Source: Candidatus Manganitrophus sp. (lineage in GTDB: Bacteria; Nitrospirota; Nitrospiria; SBBL01; Manganitrophaceae). Taken from it: a stretch of 64,000 bases of DNA. Location: contig CP114561.1 in the NCBI GenBank assembly GCA_028865235.1, forward strand, positions 2,314,001-2,378,000, given 5' to 3'. Positions 19,530 to 27,089 of the stretch are shown here, one piece after another; within the stretch, counting starts at the first letter, position 1, and each line of letters opens with the position of its first letter. Made by a program: the position numbers and the translations under genes. Under the pieces are notes generated by a model that saw only the letters and a program-made list of their open reading frames with translations, did no database searches and had not been told where the DNA came from.

Positions 19530-20498
19530 CTACTTGGTCCGGACGACGATGAGCTGATCGGTTCCCGACTCCGCCCCCCAGATCTCGCCGGGCCGGCCGA
19601 GCATCTGCCGGACCGCGGCGCCGGCGCTCGGAATGGGGATCACTTCAAACGTCTCCTTCGCCGGATCGAAGCGCATGAACGCGTTCGCGCCGAAATCGCT
19701 CACCCAGACCTGATCTTTCTCATCGACGAAGATCGAATAGATTTTCGGGCCGTCCCCGGGGGCGCGCCACTCCTTCCATTGGTTTTTCGCCGGATCGTAC
19801 ATTCCCACCTTCCCGGCGTTCCATTCGCTGATCCAGAGCCGCCCGAGGGAGTCGGACCAGACCCGCCGCGCCCCCTGATCGGGCGTCGGCGGCTCGATCA
19901 CCGTCGCCTTCCCGGTTTTCGGATCGATCTTCGCGAGATAACTTCCGGCGAGCGAGACGTAATAGACGCTCCCGTCGGGCGCGGTCGCAATGCCGTAAGG
20001 TCCTCGTCCCTTCGGCGCGTCGAAAACTTCCATCCGGCCCGACGTCGGCTCAAGACGTCCGTAAATGCCGTTCTGGCCGGTGAACCAGAGGATTCCCTGG
20101 CGGTCGAACGTCGCGGTGTTGAGATTGGCGTTGCTTCTTTCCGGCGGGAGGGGAAAGCTCTTCACGGCGCGGGTGGCCGGATCGACCCGGACGATCGCGT
20201 TTAGGCCGCCGTCGGTGATCCAGGGGGCGCCGTCGGGTCCCACGATGACCCCGTGCGGGCGCGACCCCTCGCCGAGCGGGATGTGGGTTGTCTTCCCCGT
20301 GGCCGGATCGAGGCGGCCTAACTCGCCGGAGCCCTGCGCCGTGTACCAGACGGCGCCGTCCGGCGCCGGGGCCACATCGTGCGGCCGCGACCCGCGCGGC
20401 ACCGGGTACTCTTGAACAAGCGGGGCGGCTGCTGCAGAGTCGATGGCGCCGGAAAGTGCCAAGATCCAAACGAGAATATAGATTAATTCCCTCTTCAT
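19530..20498 (-). CDS. Vgb-like (streptogramin-lyase-fold) secreted beta-propeller
   Basis: A 322-residue protein with a signal peptide (LIYILVWILALSGAIDSAAA). It is built from about seven repeats of the type RPHDVAPAPDGAVWYT, GRLDPATGK and GIATAPDGSVYY. This fold is shared by virginiamycin B lyase and many unrelated periplasmic proteins; nothing supports an antibiotic-resistance role. It is the third gene downstream of the M4 peptidase on the same strand (77 bases after the inhibitor gene), so it could belong to that operon. Confidence 0.8.
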   Translation of the reverse strand: MKRELIYILVWILALSGAIDSAAAAPLVQEYPVPRGSRPHDVAPAPDGAVWYTAQGSGELGRLDPATGKTTHIPLGEGSRPHGVIVGPDGAPWITDGGLNAIVRVDPATRAVKSFPLPPERSNANLNTATFDRQGILWFTGQNGIYGRLEPTSGRMEVFDAPKGRGPYGIATAPDGSVYYVSLAGSYLAKIDPKTGKATVIEPPTPDQGARRVWSDSLGRLWISEWNAGKVGMYDPAKNQWKEWRAPGDGPKIYSIFVDEKDQVWVSDFGANAFMRFDPAKETFEVIPIPSAGAAVRQMLGRPGEIWGAESGTDQLIVVRTK

Positions 20499-20574
20499 CT
20501 CTCGATTTTCCTTACTCAAGCGGAAGCGTGATCAAGCGCCCTTTTAATCACGGTACCACAACCGAAGCGGCTCC

Positions 20575-21024
20575 TCAACCGGTGTGCGCCGTCTCCCTTT
20601 TTGCGGCCTCGTTGAGCCACTCGATCAGCAGTCTTAATTGCTCCGGAGCGGCAGTCTCGGTGGTGCGGACGGTGTGTTCTCTGCCGTCGACGGCGACGGT
20701 AATGGTATAGAGGAATTGGTCGGGGCGCGGGGGACCGATGATTTCTTCGGGGAGACCGAAGAAGCCCGACCGGTCGATCAAGCTGCGTAGGTGGTTTCTT
20801 TCCTCTTCCGGAAGTGACTCGGAGTGAATTGTGGAGATAGTCCTGATTCCTGCCACGCCGCCGGAGCGCTCGAAGCGGATCTCTGTATCGGATTCCTTCC
20901 GAAAGAACCCCTCCCCTTCAGGGCTGCGGCTTTTTCCACCGCAGCCCTGAAGGGCGATCAGAAGGCACAGCAAGATGAAAGGGATTCCGAGTCGGGTTGA
21001 CTGTTTCGGCAAATTTGCTGCCAT
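20575..21024 (-). CDS. Emfourin-like M4-protease inhibitor, lipoprotein form
   Basis: A 149-residue protein: signal peptide with lipobox (LLIALQGC, Cys near residue 28), then an emfourin-like domain with IRFERSGGVAGI, LPEEERNHLRSLIDRSGFF and FLYTITVAVDGREHTVRTTE. Emfourins inhibit protealysin-type M4 peptidases and are encoded beside them; here the gene starts about 40 bases after the M4 gene ends. Lipid anchoring places it on the periplasmic side, where it could shield the envelope from the peptidase. The family assignment rests on motif resemblance and on context. Confidence 0.75.
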   Translation of the reverse strand: MAANLPKQSTRLGIPFILLCLLIALQGCGGKSRSPEGEGFFRKESDTEIRFERSGGVAGIRTISTIHSESLPEEERNHLRSLIDRSGFFGLPEEIIGPPRPDQFLYTITVAVDGREHTVRTTETAAPEQLRLLIEWLNEAAKRETAHTG

Positions 21025-21062
21025 CTTCCTCGCGCCTCCGACGTTGAGCGGACGATATGACG

Positions 21063-22160
21063 TTAAGCGGCCGCCTTCTTCACCTTCACCTCGATATTAA
21101 TCCCAACCTGGGACCAGCCGTTTTTCACCGCTTGCTGTTCCTTGCTCCCCGGACCGAAGAGCTCCCCGGCCACTTGAAAGGTATGATTCGCAGCGCTCTG
21201 AAACCCCGAGTTCCATCGAATTCGATCCCGCAGGGCGACATACCAGATCATCCCCGCTTTTTCCCAGGCGTGGCCGCCAAGCTCCGTTGCCACTCGGTAG
21301 AAGGCATGGTTCGGGATCCCCGAGTTAATGTGAACGCCGCCGTTATCCTCCCAGAAGGCGAGCTTCTTGTAATCCTTCATGTGGGCCGGCTGCGGATCTT
21401 TTCCGAGGACGGGATCATCGTAGGCGCTCCCCGGCGCCTTCATCGACCGGATTGCGGTTGCATTCACGTTTGACGTGAAGAGACCCTCTCCGATCAGCCA
21501 GTCGGCCCGGTCGGCGGTTTGGTTTTGGGTCCGCTGCTTGACCAGCGAGCCGAAGACATCGGACATCGACTCATTCAGCGCTCCCGACTGAAACCGGTAG
21601 GCGAGGTTCGCCTCAAATTGCGTCACGCCGTGGGTCAGCTCATGCCCGATCACATCGATCGAGGAGGTAAACCGGCTCCAGAGGCGGTCTTGCTCCGGCA
21701 TGTCTTCGTCGCCGTCGCCGTAGACCATCTGCTGGCCGTTCCAAAAGGCGTTGTCGTAGCTTTTGAGGAAGTGGACGGTGGAGATCAATCGCATTCCGCG
21801 GTCGTCGATTGAATTTCGCTCGAAGATTTCCATGTAGAGATCATAGGTCGCCCCCGCGCCGTCGTAGGCTTCATCGACGGCGGGATCGCCGGTCGGGAGG
21901 TCCCCCTCGTTTCGGACCAGCTTCCCGGGGAGCTCGTCTTCGTGCTGCGCATCGTAAACCGATCTTCCTTTGGCGCCGATCAGGGGGGTCATCAAAAGCG
22001 GGGCGATCGGCGCGAGCGCCTGGCGATGTCCGCGGATCTGATCGGAAATGGATAACGCGCGCCAGGCCGAGGCCTTTTGATTCGAATTGCCTCGCTCCGC
22101 CACGTTCCGCAGAATATGGGGTGGAATGATACAGTAAAGCGGGTTGCATCGATGGATCAT
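21063..22160 (-). CDS. Protealysin-like M4 family zinc metallopeptidase
   Basis: A 365-residue protein with a short protealysin-type propeptide (CIIPPHILRNVAERG at residues 10-24) and no classical signal peptide. The zinc site is HELTHG (near 173), the third ligand Glu is in ALNESMSD (near 195) and the active-site His in VHINSGIPNHAFY (near 284). M4 enzymes cut before hydrophobic residues. Protealysins leave the cell by poorly known routes. The gene lies in the minus-strand arm next to the injection-system locus and is followed by its likely inhibitor. Confidence 0.92.
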   Translation of the reverse strand: MIHRCNPLYCIIPPHILRNVAERGNSNQKASAWRALSISDQIRGHRQALAPIAPLLMTPLIGAKGRSVYDAQHEDELPGKLVRNEGDLPTGDPAVDEAYDGAGATYDLYMEIFERNSIDDRGMRLISTVHFLKSYDNAFWNGQQMVYGDGDEDMPEQDRLWSRFTSSIDVIGHELTHGVTQFEANLAYRFQSGALNESMSDVFGSLVKQRTQNQTADRADWLIGEGLFTSNVNATAIRSMKAPGSAYDDPVLGKDPQPAHMKDYKKLAFWEDNGGVHINSGIPNHAFYRVATELGGHAWEKAGMIWYVALRDRIRWNSGFQSAANHTFQVAGELFGPGSKEQQAVKNGWSQVGINIEVKVKKAAA

Positions 22161-22253
22161 GGCAGTCCCTCCTTCTGTTTAGGTTTGATGGGGCCGCTCC
22201 GCGCCAGGACCTTCCCCTTACTTCTAAAGAAAGATTCCGGACGGAGGGGTGGG

Positions 22254-22278
22254 AAAAACGGCGGAATCGGCTCCGCCG
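22254..22278 (-). terminator. Rho-independent terminator of hicBA
   Basis: Read on the minus strand, CGGCGGA, loop GCCGAT, TCCGCCG, then five T (plus strand 22278 down to 22254). It lies 63 bases beyond the HicA stop codon and insulates the M4 operon. Confidence 0.8.
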
Positions 22279-22341
22279 GTGGGTCGCTAAATAGAAAGTC
22301 TACGCTTCTGAAAAGAGTAAATGCAAGGGGGGGAGAGTGAT

Positions 22342-22584
22342 TTATCCGAAGAGTTCTTTTAAGAGTTCTTCTTTTGATTTTTTGAGGTGGATGGCGACGT
22401 CGGAGAGGATCGCATTGAGTGTGCCGACCCGGAGGAAGTCATGGGCGGGAATCGTCACATGATGTTCTCCTCCTGCCGTTGTTGTCAATCGAAGGTGACT
22501 TCCTGTTTGGCGCGTGACCGAGTAACCATAACGTTCCAAGCGTTTTGAAAGTGTCTCCGCGCTGAGATCACGAGGAAGTTTCAT
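22342..22584 (-). CDS. hicA: HicA-family mRNA interferase toxin
   Basis: An 80-residue protein with the HicA double-stranded-RNA-binding-like fold: MKLPRDLSAETLSKRLERYG, then the catalytic His in QTGSHLRLT (near residue 28) and TIPAHDFLRVGTLNAIL. HicA cleaves mRNA when free of antitoxin. Its start overlaps the antitoxin stop by 4 bases, and the antitoxin comes first, as in many HicBA loci. Confidence 0.85.
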   Translation of the reverse strand: MKLPRDLSAETLSKRLERYGYSVTRQTGSHLRLTTTAGGEHHVTIPAHDFLRVGTLNAILSDVAIHLKKSKEELLKELFG

Positions 22585-22790
22585 AGGGCAAGGACTTCAT
22601 CCTTCACCAAATGCAGCCGTATCAGTTTGGGGGCTCCGGACCGATCGGTGTAATGGCAGGCTACAGCATCAAGAATATTTTGCCTTAACGTATCCCAGTC
22701 ATCCGCCTCTGTGAAAATGCTCTCACCGAGGGCCCGGGCGTTGTATCCTCCCTCCGGCGCTTCTTCGATTAGAAAAACCAACTCACTCAT
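22581..22790 (-). CDS. hicB: HicB-like antitoxin
   Basis: A 69-residue protein with the short HicB core: VFLIEEAPEGGYNARALGE (partly degraded RNase H-like fold) and DDWDTLRQNILDAVACHY. It is the partner of the overlapping HicA toxin. This short form lacks an obvious C-terminal helix-turn-helix, so if it autoregulates it would need the toxin or a partner. The start follows AAGGAGAAAAG. Confidence 0.82.
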   Translation of the reverse strand: MSELVFLIEEAPEGGYNARALGESIFTEADDWDTLRQNILDAVACHYTDRSGAPKLIRLHLVKDEVLAL

Positions 22791-22837
22791 CTTTTCTCCT
22801 TATCACCAAGGAAGGCTGCTTTCCATCAGCATCCGTT

Positions 22838-22868
22838 ATTCTAACTCTAACTCAAATTGATATCAATT
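22838..22868 (-). promoter_or_regulatory. hicBA promoter with overlapping palindromic operator
   Basis: On the minus strand, TTGATA (22866-22861), a 17-base spacer and TAGAAT (22843-22838). The -35 lies inside the perfect palindrome AATTGATATCAATT (22855-22868). A palindrome on the -35 is the usual layout for toxin-antitoxin autoregulation. Confidence 0.65.
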
Positions 22869-22898
22869 ACATTGTACCATGAGGGTGCCGCTGGCCTT

Positions 22899-23885
22899 TT
22901 ACCGAATCCCGCCCCGCTCCTTCATCGAGGCCTCCCGCAGGCCGATTCCGTATTGGCCCTCCAGATCGATCTCGGTTCCATGGACCCGGCCGGCTCCGCG
23001 GGCGCAGCAGAGCTTTCGGGATCGGACATCTTCGACCCAACGGGGGTTCGCCACCTCGGCCCGGCGGTTGGCGATGATCGTCATCCGGGCCACCTCGGCC
23101 TCATCTTCATTCAGGTTGGGGTCGATCTTCTCATAGTCGTGAAGGATCTGGGCGCGAACGATGTTCGAGATGCTCCCGTTCTGGACGACGATATCGAACA
23201 TCAGCGCCACCGCCCGCTCCGACCAGAGCTGGTATGACCGGCAGAGCTTCTGGGCCGACTGAAAAATCGTTTCGGCATGGGCCGCCTCGATCTCCTGAAA
23301 TTCGGGCATCCGGCCCAAGCCTTTGAGGAGCCCGCGCCAGGGCTCGAAGATCGTATGTCGAATCGGGTCTTGGACCGATCGCGCCCAGGCGATCTGCTCC
23401 GTCCGCTCGGCTTTGAGGAAGGTGACAAAGAGAGGATAGTTATTGTGAAGGAGATCCCGAAGCAGCTTCGCGTGTTTTCGGTTCATCTCCGCCAGCAACG
23501 GTTGCAAGCTTCCTTGGCCGAGATTCCACTGAAGGACGCCGAAGCTGATCCCTTGGCCGTCGAAATCGCCCGAGAGGCCGGCGAAGCAGTCGGGGACGGG
23601 GGCGTTCGTTTCGAACGAGCCGGTCAGCGCCAGGCAACGATACGCAAGCGACTTCTGAAGGATGGCGGGGGTCGGAATCTCCTCGGCGAAGAGAAGCGTC
23701 CAGGTCTCTTCCCCGACAACGCCGTCGATCTCAAGCCGTTTCGCTTTTTGGAATGATTTAACCGCGCTCTCGGTCCCGCCGCCGAAGTCGCCATCCGTGG
23801 GACCGCGATAATAACCGAGCTCTTTTAAACGGGCCTGAATCCGCTCGACCTCCGGACCTTTAGAACCACGACGATAGAAAGGCAT
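22899..23885 (-). CDS. Peptidoglycan-binding protein with lysozyme/chitosanase-like domain
   Basis: A 328-residue protein. Residues 1-68 are a PG_binding_1 repeat (GSKGPEVERIQARLKELGYY, DGDFGGGTESAVKSFQ). From about residue 80, ALTGSFETN, then GDFDGQGISFGVLQWNLGQG, recalls the GH46 chitosanase/lysozyme-like active site, where the Glu of FET and Asp of GDFDG would be catalytic. No signal peptide is present, so export needs another route. ATG 23885 is preferred over GTG 23891 by spacing from AGGAG. It lies 21 bases after the subtilase fusion, probably in the same transcript. Confidence 0.72.
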   Translation of the reverse strand: MPFYRRGSKGPEVERIQARLKELGYYRGPTDGDFGGGTESAVKSFQKAKRLEIDGVVGEETWTLLFAEEIPTPAILQKSLAYRCLALTGSFETNAPVPDCFAGLSGDFDGQGISFGVLQWNLGQGSLQPLLAEMNRKHAKLLRDLLHNNYPLFVTFLKAERTEQIAWARSVQDPIRHTIFEPWRGLLKGLGRMPEFQEIEAAHAETIFQSAQKLCRSYQLWSERAVALMFDIVVQNGSISNIVRAQILHDYEKIDPNLNEDEAEVARMTIIANRRAEVANPRWVEDVRSRKLCCARGAGRVHGTEIDLEGQYGIGLREASMKERGGIR

Positions 23886-23906
23886 TCTCACTTACTCCTG
23901 GTTTTC

Positions 23907-26146
23907 TTACGTTCCCGCCAGCATCCTCACTAAATTCGGCATGCCGGCGCCTTGGTGGTAGCGGTCTCGTTTCAGATCGGTGCAGTGCGACAGGACGATC
24001 TCCTTCACCTGATCGGGCCGGCCGATGAACTCCCGCCGGGCGGAGAGATAGGCGGCGATGATCCCGGAGACATGCGGGCAGGCCATGCTCGTCCCGCTCA
24101 TCGGCACATAATGGGTCGCCGGCTTCTTCGCGACGAACCGGGCGTTGCAGGAGACGATCCGCTCGCCCGGCGCCACCAGATCGGGCTTCGCCCGGCCGTC
24201 GGCGGTTGGCCCGCGCGACGAGAAATAAGAGATCCCGTAGAGGTGCGGCTGCTCCTTGTGGACCGAGCCGACGGCGAGCGCTTCATCGAGATTGGCCGGG
24301 TCTCCGATCGAGAGATCGAGGTTCAACTCCTGCTCCCCCTCCACCGTCTCGATGATCAGCCGCCCCTCGTTCCCCGCCGCGATGCAGACGACCACCCCCA
24401 TCCGCCAGAGCCGCCGCAGCTCCCGGCAGAGCGGCGAGAAGCCGGTGCCGTAGACGGTCGGATCGAACGGTCCGCCGAGGCTTAAATTCACGCCGTGGAT
24501 GACGAGGCTCGGCGACGACTCGTTGACGCTGGCGATGTGATCAAGCGCTTTGATCACCCACGAATCGCTCCCCCGGCCGTCGTCGTCGAGGACTTTGTAG
24601 ATGTGAAGCTTCGCCTCCGGCGCCATCCCCCGATAGGCGGCGTGCTCGCCGATCCCCGCGCCGGCGATGATCCCGGCGACGTGGGTGCCGTGACCGCTCT
24701 CGTCGGTGACCGCGCCCTCTTTCGGAGCGCCGATCCCGGTGCAATCCCATTGGGTGGCGATGTTGTTGTAGGTCTTAAAGTGCGGATGGCTTGCCACGAT
24801 GCCCGTATCGAGAACGGCCCAGTGGATCCCCCGCCCGGTGGCGCCGTATCCGAGCTGGGCGGTGTAGGCCTGGACGACATGGGTCGATTTGTCGAGCAGC
24901 GCCCGCTTTTCACTGTTCTTCCAGATCCGGGCGATCTCCAGCTGAGGATGGCGCACGGCGAGGGTATCGATCTCGATCGAGGTCAACTCCGCCGCGACGA
25001 AGCGCCGCAACGGATCAATCCGGGCATCGCGCTCGCCGCTCGTCAGCCGCGTCAGCTCCTCCATCAAATTCTTTCGCTTTTCTTCGAGCGTTTTTCCGAT
25101 CATCTCTTCCTTCAGTTCGATGAGAACCGGGAACCGCTCGGTCGGGTCGGCCATCTCGGCCGCGAGGTCGCGCGCCACGATAAAGGGCGAGAGCGGCTCT
25201 GCGAAGGAGGAGCCGAGAATTTTCCTGACCCGCGTCTGGACATTCTTCGTGGCGAGGTAGCCGGTCGCCGAGTGGGGATTAAAGCCGCTCAGCCGAAGCG
25301 AGTCGCGGTTGATGACGATATCGTCGTCGATTTTTCCGGTCGGAGAGAACTCGTCGGAGAGCGACTTGTCGAAGGCGACCGGATCGAGCAGGTCGGCGAA
25401 GTTGTCCCAGCTTTTCACCGGCGCCGGAATCCGGAGCGGCTTGGGGAGATTGTCCTGGACCTCGTCGATGCCGAGCGGCGAGCCGAGGGTGATGTAGTAC
25501 GGCGTCTGGGCGCCGCTGCCGGCGGTGAGCTCCCGCATAATATCGTATGAGATCACCGTCCCGAGACTGTGGGCGATCACGAAGTACGGTCCCCCTTCCG
25601 GATTCAGGAGAGACCGAAACCGCTCCTGGATCGCCTTGCGCTGCTCTTGATTGTAAAAATAGGCGGCGACATCTTCGATGAATTGCTTGGTGATCCACTC
25701 GGTGGCGGAACGCCGGATCCAGGGGGGAGGATCTTCGCCTGAACGTCTTTTGCTTTGATCTGATCTTTTTTTGCTTGATTGAGGATCCGCTTGGCAAGTT
25801 TCTCGGCGAACGCCTCCGCGTCTTTACCATAGGGGGCGAGCTGCTTGCTTTCGTCGATGATCTCCTCGTCGGAGCGGGGACGGTAACTCTCCGAGAGGAT
25901 CATCGCCTTGGCCTCCGTCATCGTGGAGGGAAGCGGCTGCGGATAGCGTATGTCGGCCCAATAGGCCATCCGGGTGCGCGATCCCATATCGACCCCGAAG
26001 AGGGCCATGTCCCACTGGCGCTTCAAAACCGCCGGGGCCGGTTTGTTCGCAATCCCATGAATGTAAATGATGCTGAGATTCGGTTGATCTGCAGCGGCTT
26101 CTTTCGCCGTCAGTCCTTTTTTCTTCGTCGATGGTCTCTTTGCCAT
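23907..26146 (-). CDS. Alpha/beta-hydrolase - S8 subtilase fusion, one frame break
   Basis: About 746 residues after repair. The N-terminal 250 residues form a lipase-like hydrolase: IYIHGIANKPAP (oxyanion loop) and nucleophile elbow AHSLGTVISYD. The C-terminal half is a subtilase: Asp in WAVLDTGI, His in HGTHVAGII, oxyanion Asn in AAGNEG and Ser in GTSMACPHVSG. The frame is lost at the G run 25716-25725 (plus strand; one base missing); the third frame supplies PWIRRSATEW to GGPYFV and joins both halves. There is no signal peptide. A sigma-54-type promoter stands 82 bases upstream. Substrates are unknown. Confidence 0.82.
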
Positions 26147-26227
26147 GCAAGCCCCCTGTCTGCGTGTAATGAGAACGGTCGCCGGAACAGACTTCCCCGC
26201 GGTCTCGTATTCACATCTATGCAAAAT

Positions 26228-26243
26228 AGCAACTTTGGTGCCG
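26228..26243 (-). promoter_or_regulatory. Sigma-54 (-24/-12) promoter
   Basis: Read on the minus strand: CGGCACC-AAAG-TTGCT. The invariant GG and GC are exactly 10 bases apart, and GGCAC and TTGCT match the consensus TGGCACG-N4-TTGCW except at two positions. The inferred start of transcription is near 26216, about 70 bases before the ATG of the hydrolase-subtilase gene. Confidence 0.7.
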
Positions 26244-26342
26244 ATGGGATCGGATCTGAACACCGGCCAAATGACCGATAGATTGACGCAACCTCGATGG
26301 ACGAGGTGGGGTTTTTCTGTCCCAGTGGGTGGGATAAAGGAG

Positions 26343-26378
26343 CGCCACTTTTAATTCATTTTTAATCGAGAAGTGGCG
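26343..26378. repeat. 8-bp inverted repeat, candidate enhancer site
   Basis: CGCCACTT (26343-26350) and AAGTGGCG (26371-26378). It lies about 100-135 bases upstream of the sigma-54 promoter on the minus strand, the usual distance for activator binding; it could equally be a hairpin. Confidence 0.4.
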
Positions 26379-26498
26379 GCAAGCCGTGAGCACTTTCCTT
26401 CTCCATCATCTGATTATTCCAGGTGAGGATCGATCTCGTTCGGTCTGTTGCGGGGAGCGGCCTGCCTTTTGCTAAATCTTCTCTCTTCGAGAGGGACG

Positions 26499-26802
26499 AT
26501 GCTGGACCGCGACTTGACACGGAAAGAGGAAGAGACCGCTCGACGACTCCTCAGCTACCTCCTAAGACATCCGGAGGCGAGGGATACCCTTGAAGGAATG
26601 ACGCGGTGGTGGCTGTTGGAGGAGGAGATTCATGAGCGACTGGTGGAAATCTCACAAGGGCTCTCATCGCTCGTCAAGCAGGGACTGATCCTGGAGGAGC
26701 ATCGCGGCGCATCGCTCCCTCTCTATCGTTTGAATCCGGATAAGAAGGACGAGGTCAAGGCGCTCGTGGAGCGTCTTTTCCCCCCTTCGAAGGGAGGTTT
26801 AG
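26499..26802 (+). CDS. Small winged-helix-like protein, first gene of the injection-system operon
   Basis: About 100 residues. The sequence LLSYLLRHPEARDTLEGMTRWWL, here given only to show the fold, continues LVEISQGLSSLVKQGLILEE, a pattern of helices followed by a beta wing as in winged-helix DNA-binding proteins. In the present reading the frame runs on without a stop into the next gene; one extra C in the run 26780-26785 would explain this, giving an end at TAG 26800-26802 with GGAGG placed for the next start. A natural fusion is the alternative. It could be a local regulator. Confidence 0.5.
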
Positions 26803-26804
26803 AG

Positions 26805-27022
26805 ATGCCGATGAATATTACAAACCGATCCAAACAGTTGCTCGTTATCCCCCTCAACAGCGGCGCCACCCTCCATCTGGCCCCCGGAGAAGAGGCGGGG
26901 GGATCGATCCGATCGAAACCAAAAACAATTCAACCCTTGAGAAAATGGCGCAGCGGGGATGGGTGTCGGTGGCCGAAACGGACGAAGCCCCCAAGGCGAA
27001 GCGGGGAAGGGGTCGAGGATAG
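26805..27022 (+). CDS. Small injection-system-associated protein, one frame break
   Basis: About 72 residues. It starts MPMNITNRSKQLLVIPLNSG after AGGGAGGTTTAGAG. One base is missing in the G run 26898-26903; the restored frame reads IDPIETKNNSTLEKMAQRGW and ends with a basic KAKRGRGRG tail. Short proteins of this kind precede the sheath gene in phage-tail-like loci; their role is unknown. Confidence 0.55.
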
Positions 27023-27089
27023 ATCACTTGGCACAATTCATATGAATCGGGGATTCCCGCGGGCCGGGATTTCTCACAGGGAGGGATAG

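Larger units (their letters stand above)
26147..26498. other. Divergent regulatory region between subtilase fusion and injection-system operon
   Basis: About 350 bases without a gene. It holds the minus-strand sigma-54 promoter (26228-26243), a short hairpin ACCTCG/CGAGGT (26291-26307) followed by GGGGTTTTT, the 8-bp inverted repeat 26343-26378, and a weak plus-strand GG-N10-GC match (26378-26391: GGCAA then GAGCA, 8 of 12 consensus positions). Confidence 0.6.

Noticed and set aside
19530..20498. Virginiamycin B lyase as a resistance determinant
   Set aside because: Only the generic beta-propeller repeats are seen, with a signal peptide and no resistance context.
26311..26354. Plus-strand GG-N10-GC match in GTGGGATAAAGGAGCGCC as a second sigma-54 promoter
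   Set aside because: Only the spacing fits; the rest of the -24 and -12 boxes do not match.
27028..27045. TTGGCAC before the sheath gene as a sigma-54 promoter
   Set aside because: The -24-like half is good, but the position 10 bases after GG reads AT instead of the required GC.
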